Shown here in pieces: positions 45,541 through 53,691 of a stretch of 64,000 bases of DNA; within the stretch, counting starts at the first letter, position 1, and every line of letters begins with the position of its first letter. Below the pieces are notes generated by a model. That model was not told where the DNA came from and did not search any database. It saw nothing but the letters and a program-made list of their open reading frames with translations. Position numbers and translations under genes: made by a program. The stretch covers positions 1,364,001 through 1,428,000 of the forward strand of contig NZ_CP146092.1 in the NCBI RefSeq assembly GCF_037023145.1, read 5' to 3'. The DNA is from Ralstonia sp. RRA. Its GTDB lineage: Bacteria; Pseudomonadota; Gammaproteobacteria; Burkholderiales; Burkholderiaceae.

Positions 45541-47573
45541 CGGAAGGTGTAGGTGAGCTTCAGGCGAAACGTGCGGCCGTCCTGCTGGATGGCAGGCATC
45601 ACCACCTCTGGCCCGACCGGATCGGCATAGCGCCGGTCGAACAGGTTGTAGAGACTGGCCGACATCTCCAGATTGGGCGCCAGCCGCGTCGCCAGCAACG
45701 TCAGGTTGGCGATCCAGTAGCCACCCACGCTGCCCGATGTCGTCAAGCGGTTGCTGATGTACTGCGCCTCGAGCCCCGCCCGCCAGTCGCTACGCCACAG
45801 CGGCATGCTGGCGTTGAGCTTGAGCATGCGGCACGGGGAATCGCTCAGCGTCTGGCCGGTGATGCCGTCTTCTGAATGCTGGAAGCTGTAGCTCGCACGC
45901 AGGCGGGTGCCGCCAGGCCAGTTCTGCTGGTAGCCGAGTTCTGCGCCGCGCGTGCGCACACGCGACACGTTGCTGAAGACCAGCAGCCCAGTGTTGGGGT
46001 CTTCGCTCTGGCTGATCAGGTTGGAGACGTTGTTCTGAAACACCGACAGCGTGGCCTTGCCGCCGGCGCTGACCTGCTGCTCCAGCACGGCTTCATACGT
46101 CCGGATGCGCTCGGCGACCAGGCCCGTGTTGACCTGCTGGCCACCGGGGGCCACGGTCTGGTAGTTCAGCTCGTAATCGTTGGGCGCGCGGTAGGCCATC
46201 CCGTAGATCGCCTTGACGGTTGTGGTGGGGGCGGCGTGCCAGATCAGGCCTACACGCGGGCTGAAGATGCCCGGTGAAAAGGTGGTGTGGTCGTAGCGCA
46301 GGCCGGTGTCGAGCACCCAGTTCTGGTTGATGGCGAACTGGTCCTGCACGTAGACGCCAACGCGAGTGTTGTTGCGATGGTCGTCCAGGTAGCTGAAGTA
46401 CGGCGTGACATCGAAGTTGCGCATCGCGTCGCGGTAGTCACGCTGCAATTCGGTGCCGATGGCAAGCGTGTGCTGATCGAAGCGGCGCGTGACGAGCTTG
46501 AGTTCCGCGCCATACCAGGCGGAGTCGTACCAGTCCCGGTTCTCGGTTACCGGCGGATAGTCGTAGATGTAATGGCCCTGCGATACGTAGCGGCCCCAGT
46601 ACAGCCGCGCCGACACATCGGTGGTGTCGTCCAGCGCGTGCTGCCACGTGCCGTCCAGCATCTGGCGCGTGTCGATGCTGCGCGAGCGCTGGTCGTTGAA
46701 GAATTGGTCGTACGGTGCGGTGGGCGTGCCCTTGGTGCGGTCCGCATAGCCGAAGGTCAGTCCGAATTCACCAAAGCTGCCCCTGGCGAACAGGCGCTTG
46801 CTGCGGTCGAAATCCATGCCGCGCGCAATGCCGTCGCTCACGCCGGGCCGGTTGAACTGCGGGAAGTACAGGTCACGGCCGGGCGCGTCGCTCACGCTGG
46901 CCGAGAGCAGCCATTCGGCGCCGTTTTCTGCCCGGTTACCCCAGGTGACGCGGCCTTCGCGTGCGTTGGCACTGCCGGTGGCGCCGCTGACCTGCACGCC
47001 GCCGATGTCCCTCCCGCGCTTGGTGATGATGTTGATCACGCCAAACAGCGCATTCGAGCCATATGCGGCAGAGCCTGCGCCGGGCACGTATTCGATGCGC
47101 TCGATCAGGTCCACATCGAGCATCGCATCGGTGCCCACCGCAGCCTCGTCGAAGACGGAATCATTGGTACGGTAGCCATCGATCAGCAGCAGGAAGCGCG
47201 TGTCGTAGTCGCCCGGGCGCAGGAAGCCGCGTGCGCCAAGCGAGGCGTAGCTGCAGTCGTAGTTGGTGTAGAGCCCTGGCAGGCTGGCCAGGATGTCGGC
47301 CAGCGTGCGCCAGCCGTAGGTCTTGATGTCATCGGCCGTGATGACCTGCACGTTGGCGGGTGCTTCATTGGCCGCTTCTGCGTACTTGGACGCACCGGTC
47401 ACCACCTGCACTTGCATCAACTGCTCGATGGGCAGCGCGGTCAGATCGCTCACGTCGGTTCCCGCATAGACGATGGCTGGTGTCAGCAGAAATGCCAGCG
47501 CAAACATTTGCGCATTGCCGATCCGCCTGAAATTCCGCAAAAACAGGTGCAGCGACAAGACAAACGGAACCAT
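45537..47573 (-). CDS. TonB-dependent outer-membrane receptor
   Basis: From the ATG at 47573 the protein is 678 residues: signal peptide, plug domain (IEQLMQVQVVTGASKY; APANVQVITADDIKTYGWRTLADILASLPG; GVINIITKRG) and a 22-strand-type barrel ending in Phe-Arg (LKLTYTFR). The plug resembles the vitamin B12/colicin-type receptor subgroup. The start is uncertain: ATGs near 47510 would also give a signal peptide, and no clear Shine-Dalgarno is seen. The stop overlaps the YfiR start. The ligand is unknown; the operon suggests it feeds or gates a c-di-GMP signal. Confidence 0.85.
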   Translation of the reverse strand: MVPFVLSLHLFLRNFRRIGNAQMFALAFLLTPAIVYAGTDVSDLTALPIEQLMQVQVVTGASKYAEAANEAPANVQVITADDIKTYGWRTLADILASLPGLYTNYDCSYASLGARGFLRPGDYDTRFLLLIDGYRTNDSVFDEAAVGTDAMLDVDLIERIEYVPGAGSAAYGSNALFGVINIITKRGRDIGGVQVSGATGSANAREGRVTWGNRAENGAEWLLSASVSDAPGRDLYFPQFNRPGVSDGIARGMDFDRSKRLFARGSFGEFGLTFGYADRTKGTPTAPYDQFFNDQRSRSIDTRQMLDGTWQHALDDTTDVSARLYWGRYVSQGHYIYDYPPVTENRDWYDSAWYGAELKLVTRRFDQHTLAIGTELQRDYRDAMRNFDVTPYFSYLDDHRNNTRVGVYVQDQFAINQNWVLDTGLRYDHTTFSPGIFSPRVGLIWHAAPTTTVKAIYGMAYRAPNDYELNYQTVAPGGQQVNTGLVAERIRTYEAVLEQQVSAGGKATLSVFQNNVSNLISQSEDPNTGLLVFSNVSRVRTRGAELGYQQNWPGGTRLRASYSFQHSEDGITGQTLSDSPCRMLKLNASMPLWRSDWRAGLEAQYISNRLTTSGSVGGYWIANLTLLATRLAPNLEMSASLYNLFDRRYADPVGPEVVMPAIQQDGRTFRLKLTYTFR

Positions 47574-47767
47574 GGCACGTACGCGCTTTCGAGGGCCGTG
47601 GGGGGCACGGCAGACGAGCGCGCGGGCAATCACAACTAGGGGCGACATCGGCAAAGCAGCAGAACCGATCACGTCTCTGGAGGACGTTCAACGGGATTTC
47701 AATCGTTCTGCTCTAAAACGGAGGACGGAGGCGGTTCTTTACCCCCTCCGTGGGCGGGACGACACAA

Positions 47768-47790
47768 TGCCGCGCTTGTGGTGCGCGGCA
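47768..47790 (-). terminator. Hairpin after the orphan atpC
   Basis: Perfect 8-bp stem TGCCGCGC (47768-47775) and GCGCGGCA (47783-47790) with a 7-base loop, 26 bases past the atpC stop. The minus-strand tail (TTGTGTCG) is only weakly U-rich. Confidence 0.45.
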
Positions 47791-47816
47791 GGTGGTGTGG
47801 TGACCGGGGTGGAAAC

Positions 47817-48236
47817 TCAGCGGCGGCGCTTGCGCAGGCGCTCGATGGCGGCCAGTTGGGCCACGGCTTCGGCCAGTTCCGCCTGGGCGCGGGCGTAGTC
47901 GATCTTGCTGTGGCTGTTCTGCATGAGTTCTTCGGCGGCCTTGCGTGCCTGCTGGGCTTTGGCCTCGTCCAGATCACGCGCACGTACGGCGGTGTCGGCC
48001 AGCACGATCACCTGTTCGGGCTGCACGTCAACAAAGCCGCCCGCCACGAACAGGATGACCTCCTCGTCGTTCTCCAGCGTGACGCGCACGGTGCCGGGGC
48101 GCAGGCGCGTGAGCAGGCGCTCGTGGCCGGGCAGGATGCCCAGTTCGCCCTCGGTGCCGGGAATGACCACGAACTTGGCTGCGCCTTCGTACAACCGCTC
48201 TTCTGCCGTTACGACATCGACCTTCAGCACCGGCAT
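47817..48236 (-). CDS. atpC: Orphan F-type ATP synthase epsilon subunit
   Basis: The 139-residue protein is a full-length epsilon chain: N-terminal beta-sandwich ([57 protein letters not shown]) and C-terminal helical hairpin ([20 protein letters not shown]). Epsilon links rotor to catalytic head and inhibits hydrolysis. No other atp gene is near; upstream is a divergent LysR gene. It is probably a second copy in addition to the one in a main atp operon. The signal-free sequence and intact domains argue against decay. Confidence 0.9.
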   Translation of the reverse strand: MPVLKVDVVTAEERLYEGAAKFVVIPGTEGELGILPGHERLLTRLRPGTVRVTLENDEEVILFVAGGFVDVQPEQVIVLADTAVRARDLDEAKAQQARKAAEELMQNSHSKIDYARAQAELAEAVAQLAAIERLRKRRR

Positions 48237-48446
48237 GGTGTCTCCTGTTCCTGTGTTGCGTGCACTGGTTCACAAGGTAGCACGATGTGCGCCCAGCGCC
48301 CTACCCTCTGCCACAGGATGCGTGTGCTGCAAGGCTCGCCGCCTGCGCTGCCCCAACGCTTCGTAAGGTTTCACAGTGTGAAGCGTCACAAAGGCTGTCT
48401 ACACTCTGTCGCCAAATAGCGAATGAAATGCAGAGGAAACACGAGC

Positions 48447-49373
48447 ATGCTGGGCGATCTGTTGATGTCGTTCTTCGAGGTGGCCCGCCAGGGCAGCGTG
48501 ACGGGCGCGGCCAAGCGCCTGCGCCTGTCGCAGCCCACCGTGACCGGACGCATCCGCCAACTGGAAGAGATGTACGGCGTGGAGCTGTTCCACCGCCGTG
48601 GCAGCCGGCTGGACCTGTCTGACCTAGGCGTGAGTCTCATGCCGATTGTCGAGCGCCTTGCCCAGCAGGAAGGCGACGTCGATTTTCTCCTGCGCAATGC
48701 GGGCGACCTACGCACCGGCAATCTGCGTGTGGGCGCCACCGGCCCTTACTACATCCTGCCCAGCGTGGCCGCCTTCCGCGCCCGCTACCCGACCATCGAG
48801 ATCACCATCGAATTCGGCAACTCGCAGCAGATGCTCGAAGCGCTGTCCGAAGTCCGCATCGACCTGGCCGTTTCGTCGCATGCGGTGGATGACGAACGCC
48901 TGCATCGCATCACCCTGGCTGACGACACGATGGTGCTGGTGGTGCCGCTGGATAGCCCGCTGGCGCGCCGCCCGCATGTGACGCTGGACGACGTTGCAGG
49001 CTGCCAGCTGCTGATGCGCGAGCAAGGCTCCGTCACCCGCCGCGTGACCGAAGACGCCCTGGCCGCCGCCGGCATCGAGCCGGCCAGCATGAGCATCATC
49101 GGCAGCCGCGAGGCCATCTATGAGGCGATCAGCCTGGGGTTGGGCTGCAGCATCGTGCCCGCACGTGAGGCACCGCGCCGGCCCGACGTGCGTGTGCTGC
49201 CATTTGCCGCCAATGCGCCGGTCATCCACGAATACCTGTATTTCCTGAAGGAGCGCAGGGATTCTCGGCTGGTGCGCAGCTTCCTGGATTGTCTGGACAA
49301 ACACCACCCGAAGAAAAACGCCGATGCGTTCATCGCCAAAGTTATGGCGATGGACACAACCACGACGCGTTGA
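48447..49373 (+). CDS. LysR-family regulator, possibly of phosphonate catabolism
   Basis: The 308-residue protein has an N-terminal winged helix (GSVTGAAKRLRLSQPTVTGRI, residues ~16-36) and a LysR effector domain with TIEITIEFGNSQQMLEAL and SLGLGCSIVPARE. Its pattern recalls the LysR subgroup associated with aminoethylphosphonate catabolism, and an AEP operon lies ~9 kb further on, beyond the T6SS genes; the link is inference. The ATG at 48447 is preferred over one eight codons upstream because GAGG sits at a suitable distance. Confidence 0.8.
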   Translation: MLGDLLMSFFEVARQGSVTGAAKRLRLSQPTVTGRIRQLEEMYGVELFHRRGSRLDLSDLGVSLMPIVERLAQQEGDVDFLLRNAGDLRTGNLRVGATGPYYILPSVAAFRARYPTIEITIEFGNSQQMLEALSEVRIDLAVSSHAVDDERLHRITLADDTMVLVVPLDSPLARRPHVTLDDVAGCQLLMREQGSVTRRVTEDALAAAGIEPASMSIIGSREAIYEAISLGLGCSIVPAREAPRRPDVRVLPFAANAPVIHEYLYFLKERRDSRLVRSFLDCLDKHHPKKNADAFIAKVMAMDTTTTR

Positions 49374-49418
49374 GGCAGTAACCTCGCGGTTTTTCCAACC
49401 GCCACTGCCACCCGTTGT

Positions 49419-50102
49419 ATGCAATCGCTTGCCCTGTTCGACCTGGACCACACCCTGCTGCCCATCGACAGCGAATATGAATGGGGCCGCTTCCTGGTTG
49501 CCCAGGGCGCAGTCGATCGCGAGGCCTTTGAGCAAGCCAACGATCGCTGGATGCGCGAGTACCGCGAGGGCACGCTCGACTTCGCACGCCATGCACGCTT
49601 CTCGCTCGGGCTGCTGGCGCAGCATCCGCGCACCCGGCTCGATGCCTGGCGCGCCACCTTCATGCGCGAAGTCATCCAACCTGCCATGCTGCCGCGCGCC
49701 AGGAAACTGGTGGACACGCACCTGCACGTAGGCGACCTCTGCTGCATCGTCACTGCCACGCACCGCTACCTGACCGAGCCGATTGCCGCCGCCTTCAATG
49801 TGCCGCACCTGCTGGCTGTGGAAGGCGAGACGGTTGGCAACCAGGCTGACAGCGATTTCACGGGCAACCTGGTCGGCACCCCAAGCTTTGGCGCCGGCAA
49901 GATCGTGCGCGTGAATGAATGGCTTGCGCAGCGCGGCCAACGCATGGCGGACTTCTCCCGCACGGTGTTCTACAGCGATTCACGCAACGATCTGCCGCTG
50001 CTGGAAGCCGTCTCCCATCCCATTGCCATCAGCCCCGATGCCACCTTGCGCGGCGTGGCCGAAGCACGTGGCTGGCCGGTGATCGAACTCTTCGCCGCTT
50101 AA
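49419..50102 (+). CDS. HAD-IB family hydrolase (SerB-like phosphatase)
   Basis: The 227-residue HAD-superfamily subfamily IB enzyme has motif I LFDLDHTLLPIDSE (nucleophile Asp10), motif II CCIVTATHRYLTEPIA (Thr), the Lys in GAGKIVRVNEWLA and motif IV VFYSDSRNDLPLLEAV. Related proteins are phosphoserine-phosphatase-like with unassigned substrates. It follows the LysR gene by 45 bases and probably shares its transcript. It converges with the immunity gene array across a T-rich 30-base gap. Confidence 0.86.
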   Translation: MQSLALFDLDHTLLPIDSEYEWGRFLVAQGAVDREAFEQANDRWMREYREGTLDFARHARFSLGLLAQHPRTRLDAWRATFMREVIQPAMLPRARKLVDTHLHVGDLCCIVTATHRYLTEPIAAAFNVPHLLAVEGETVGNQADSDFTGNLVGTPSFGAGKIVRVNEWLAQRGQRMADFSRTVFYSDSRNDLPLLEAVSHPIAISPDATLRGVAEARGWPVIELFAA

Positions 50103-50132
50103 ATTTTTTCTGGCGTTTCTGTTTAGTGCCAC

Positions 50133-51110
50133 TTACTGTGCGTCCGTTACCGGATACGGTTCATCCGTGACGGTGTAGCCCAGGTCCCGCAGCTTCTGTT
50201 TGACCAGATCTCGCTGCGCTTTGCTGTACGTCACGTCGTCTTCGACCTTGAACGGCACATCGATCTTGAGCGTGTTGACAAGGATGTTCAGGGCGTAGTC
50301 CCACGCGCGAACGTGGTGCAGCTCTTGAGAGACGAGGTATGAGTTGCGGCCTTCTTCTCTGTAGTGACTGACGACGATGTCCTTGAGCGGCATCGAATCA
50401 TTCAGCACCGGGATCAACACAGACATGAACTTTGGAATACACCAGGCGCTGTATTGGTGGAAAGTGGAAAGAAACTTGGCTTTGGCCGCAGGTAGCTTTG
50501 TTCCCAGTTCATAAGCAAACCGCTCGTTACTGCCCGGAAAGTCCAGAAGTGCGAGGCCGAAGACGGCGCCATAGCGGGTGTCAATATATTTGGTACCCAG
50601 GTACGGCCTGATGTCCGCAATCCTCTGCCCAACCGGCACAGGCATTTGGGCCATAATGAGCAAGAGGTCGTTTTTCGGGTATGAAAGGGGGAAATCCAAT
50701 CTAGCCTTGAGTATCGGATAGACCTCCGGGCGTGGGTCCTCAAGCAAACCAAGTACGGTGTTACTCCGACCCTCCATGATCGGCCCATATGCGAGTAATA
50801 CAGTCGATTCCAGCGTGTGAAAGGGCCGCAAATACCCGTATGCAGTAAGTTGCGTGGAAGGGTCTAGTTCCGGGTCACTTATGATAGAACGTATCTCCGG
50901 AATAATTTTAATTCCCTGCTGATCAACATAAGCTTGGGCAGCACCCCAATCTTGCTCTTGGAGCATTCTTGCTAGCGGCTGCTTGGCGGTACTTACCAGC
51001 CTGACTGGGACGCTGAGCGCATGAGATGACGGCATTGGTATGCCGAGGAAGCTCAGCGCACCACTCAAGAAAATGCACCATGATTGGATTCGCGCACGAT
51101 TGCATTTCAT
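50133..51110 (-). CDS. Third, divergent immunity-protein paralogue (periplasmic)
   Basis: This 325-residue exported protein (signal peptide, cleavage near SSHA) is a paralogue of the two immunity proteins at 51125 and 52714. It shares AQAYVDQQGIKIIPEIRSI, RPEVYPILKARL, MAQMPVPVGQRIADI and RAWDYALNILVNTLKIDVPF, but is diverged throughout except for its last ~28 codons, which are almost identical in DNA. No toxin gene adjoins it. It may protect against a non-self version of the effector. From the ATG at 51110 the length equals that of the other two copies. Confidence 0.75.
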   Translation of the reverse strand: MKCNRARIQSWCIFLSGALSFLGIPMPSSHALSVPVRLVSTAKQPLARMLQEQDWGAAQAYVDQQGIKIIPEIRSIISDPELDPSTQLTAYGYLRPFHTLESTVLLAYGPIMEGRSNTVLGLLEDPRPEVYPILKARLDFPLSYPKNDLLLIMAQMPVPVGQRIADIRPYLGTKYIDTRYGAVFGLALLDFPGSNERFAYELGTKLPAAKAKFLSTFHQYSAWCIPKFMSVLIPVLNDSMPLKDIVVSHYREEGRNSYLVSQELHHVRAWDYALNILVNTLKIDVPFKVEDDVTYSKAQRDLVKQKLRDLGYTVTDEPYPVTDAQ

Positions 51111-51124
51111 GATTCTGTCACCTC

Positions 51125-52102
51125 TCACTGCGCCGCCGTTACCGGATACGGTTCGTCCGTGACGGTATAGCCCAGGTCGCGCAGCTTCTGTTTGACCAGA
51201 TCACGCTGCGCTCTGCTGTACGTCACGTTGTCTGCAATCTTGAACGGTACGTCCAGATTGAGCGTCTTGACGATGATGTTCAACGCGTAGTCCCACGCGC
51301 GTACATAGCGCAACTCTTCGGGGGTCATGTATGACTCGCTGCCGTCTTCGTTGCGACGGCGCACGCCGATGTCTTTGAGTGGGGTCGGGTCATTCAGGAC
51401 GGGGATCAGCACCGGTACGAACTTGGGGATACGCCAGGCGCGGTATTCGTAAAAAATAGAAAGAAAAGTTTCTTTTGCAGAGGGCCATTTTGTTCCCAAC
51501 TCATAGGCAAACCGCTCGTTACTGTTCGGGTCGCCCAATAACGCAAGGCCGAAAATTGCGCCGTAGCGAGTATCGATATAGCTAGCCTCCAGATACGGCT
51601 TGATGTCCGCAATCCGTTGCTCTTCGGGTACCGGCATCTGGGCCATCACGAGCAGAAGGTTTTTGTTTGTCTCCTCCCTTGGGGGAAGCAATTTGGCTCT
51701 GAGAATAGGATAGACCTCGGCCCGAGGATTTTCGATCAGGCCCAGCACGCTGTTACTTCGCCCCCCTTCTCCTAGTCCTTGCGCCAGCAGCAAGGCGGAG
51801 TCCAGCGTGCGCACGCGACGCAGATAGCCGTACGCAATATCCCGTGTGGTGCTGTCCGTCTTTGGATCATTCACGATGACACGAATCTCCGGAATGATGC
51901 CGATGCTTTGCCGGTCAACATAAGCCTGGGCGGCATCCCAGTCCCGCTTCTGAATCATTTGTGCCAACGGCAACATGGTGGCGCTCTCCTGGGTGGTCGG
52001 GGCTTGTGCGGCCGCATAGGCTGGCAACAGCGGCGCGCAAAGGATGCTGATTGCGATCAGGCAAACATGCCCTGATCGGTTTTTTGTTCGAATGGGTTCC
52101 AT
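51125..52102 (-). CDS. Immunity protein paired with the orphan effector tip
   Basis: A 325-residue exported protein with N-terminal signal (VCLIAISILCAPLLPAYAAA) and an all-helical, HEAT-like body. It is very similar to the immunity protein at 52714-53691, differing mainly in the middle third (SYIDTRYGAIFGLALLGDP versus SYYETRYGALFGLALLNEP). Its ATG lies 46 bases inside the orphan effector fragment, the same overlap as in the intact pair, so it was duplicated together with its toxin end. The role is inferred from that pairing. Confidence 0.78.
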   Translation of the reverse strand: MEPIRTKNRSGHVCLIAISILCAPLLPAYAAAQAPTTQESATMLPLAQMIQKRDWDAAQAYVDRQSIGIIPEIRVIVNDPKTDSTTRDIAYGYLRRVRTLDSALLLAQGLGEGGRSNSVLGLIENPRAEVYPILRAKLLPPREETNKNLLLVMAQMPVPEEQRIADIKPYLEASYIDTRYGAIFGLALLGDPNSNERFAYELGTKWPSAKETFLSIFYEYRAWRIPKFVPVLIPVLNDPTPLKDIGVRRRNEDGSESYMTPEELRYVRAWDYALNIIVKTLNLDVPFKIADNVTYSRAQRDLVKQKLRDLGYTVTDEPYPVTAAQ

Positions 52103-52692
52103 GAGGCTTGGGTATTGGTGGATGAAATGACTCTGTTCTGCAGCGCAATCGCCCGCGCTGTCACGATCTCGGAGTGGGGGTATGAAGACACGATCTTCGG
52201 CACCACCTGACAGCACAGCATCTTGCCGCCCACATCCCAGCCGTTGCCCACGTTGGACTGCCGGCCAAGCTGCCGCGTGGTGGCCGCAAGTGGGCCGTAG
52301 GTGGTGATCAGACCCGTGTAGCAATACATCAGCATGCGGCGGGACCAGTAGTCTTGCAACGCGTGCGATTCACTGGGCCCGTTCGGGATCGGCACCACCA
52401 CGTTGTCGCCCTCGGCGTTGGCGGTGGCTGGGTGCCATAAGCCCAGGAAGTGCCCGATCTCGTGCGCAAAGGTCTGCACCAACCTGTCTCGGGAGGATGG
52501 CGTTTGACCATGCATCTTGTCGGCTGCCACCAGTGCGGTGTTCTTGCTGCCCCAGCCGATACCGCCACCCACCACGGAGTCCACCACGTACATGTTGAGG
52601 TGGTTGGGCACGCGGCCGTGGCGAGCATGATGATGGCCGGGGTGCCACGGAAGACCTGCTAGATGGTGGCCCGATTCAAGGCAGGCGCCATG
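52057..52692 (-). pseudogene. Orphan C-terminal fragment of the metzincin effector
   Basis: An open stretch from 52611 to 52057 encodes 184 residues equal to the effector's C-terminal part, with an intact HEIGHFLGLWH zinc site (His50). Upstream in the same direction lies a relic reading MAPALNRATI-stop-QVFRGTPAIIMLATAA, matching effector APALSQSTIQQIFHGTPAV. A CAG-to-TAG stop, a ~180-base internal deletion and a frame change separate it from the tip. The tip could still be made from a GTG at 52611, but it lacks the VgrG-docking N-terminus. It resembles the displaced orphan tips of Rhs and CdiA loci. Confidence 0.75.
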
Positions 52693-52713
52693 TGCAGCAC
52701 CTCACGTGCGGTT

Positions 52714-53691
52714 TTACTCCGCCGCTGTCACCGGATACGGTTCATCCGTGACGGTGTAGCCCAGGTCCCGCAGCTTCTGTTTGACCAGATCACGCTGCGC
52801 TTTGCTGTACGTCACGTTGTCTGCGATCTTGAACGGCACGTCCAGCTTGAGCGTCTTGACGATGATGTTCAACGCGTAGTCCCATGCGCGCACGTAGCGC
52901 AGCTCTTCGGGTGTCATGGATGACTCGCTGCCGTCTTCGTTGCGACGGCGCACGCCGATGTCTTCGAGCGGTAACGGATCGTTCAGGACGGGGATCAGTA
53001 CCGGTACGAACTTGGGGGTGCGCCACGCCCGGTACTCATAAAAAATCGTCAAAAAATCTTGCTTGCGCTGACGGCGGTCGGTGCCCAGTTCATGTGCCAT
53101 GCGCTCAAGGCTGCCTGGCTCATTCAGCAGCGCCAAGCCAAACAAAGCGCCGTACCGAGTTTCGTAGTAACTAGCCTCCAGATACGGCTTGATGTCCGCA
53201 ATCCGTTGCTCCTCAGGTACGGGCATCTGCACCATAACGAGCAGCAGTTTTTTGTTCTTCTCCTCCCTTGGAGGAAGCAATTTGGCCTTGAGAATAGGAT
53301 AGACCTCGGCACGAGGGTTTTCGATCAGGCCCAGCACGCTGTTGTTTCGACCTCCCTCCCCAACCCCCTGTGCTAGCAGCACAGCCGAGTCCAATGTACG
53401 TACACGGCGTAGATAGCCGTAGGCGATATAACGCGTGGTGCTGTCCGTCTTCGGATCATTCACGATGGCACGAATCTCCGGAATGATGCCGATGTTCTGT
53501 CGGTCAACATAAGCCTGGGCGGCATCCCCGTCCCGCTTCTGAATCATTTGTGCCAACGGCAACATGGTGGCGCTCTCCTGGGTAGTCGGGGCTTGTGCGG
53601 CCGCATAAGCTGGCAATAGCGGCACGCAGAGAAGGCAGAATGCGATCAGGCAAACATGCCTTGATCGGTTTTTTGTTCGAATGGGTTCCAT
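52714..53691 (-). CDS. Cognate periplasmic immunity protein of the VgrG effector
   Basis: The 325-residue exported protein (signal VCLIAFCLLCVPLLPAYAAA, cleavage ~32) follows the metzincin effector, with its ATG 46 bases inside the effector's 3' end in another frame. The body is helical with repeated motifs (STTRYIAYGYLRRVRTLDS, NPRAEVYPILKAKLLPP, PVPEEQRIADIKPYLEAS). A periplasmic location suggests the effector attacks periplasmic targets or the cell wall. The immunity role is inferred from position, signal peptide and amplification; I do not recognise a named family. Confidence 0.75.
   Translation of the reverse strand: MEPIRTKNRSRHVCLIAFCLLCVPLLPAYAAAQAPTTQESATMLPLAQMIQKRDGDAAQAYVDRQNIGIIPEIRAIVNDPKTDSTTRYIAYGYLRRVRTLDSAVLLAQGVGEGGRNNSVLGLIENPRAEVYPILKAKLLPPREEKNKKLLLVMVQMPVPEEQRIADIKPYLEASYYETRYGALFGLALLNEPGSLERMAHELGTDRRQRKQDFLTIFYEYRAWRTPKFVPVLIPVLNDPLPLEDIGVRRRNEDGSESSMTPEELRYVRAWDYALNIIVKTLKLDVPFKIADNVTYSKAQRDLVKQKLRDLGYTVTDEPYPVTAAE

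Noticed and set aside
49419..50102. Naming the HAD enzyme serB
   Set aside because: Only general HAD-IB motifs are visible; nothing ties it to phosphoserine, and its neighbours are unrelated to serine synthesis.
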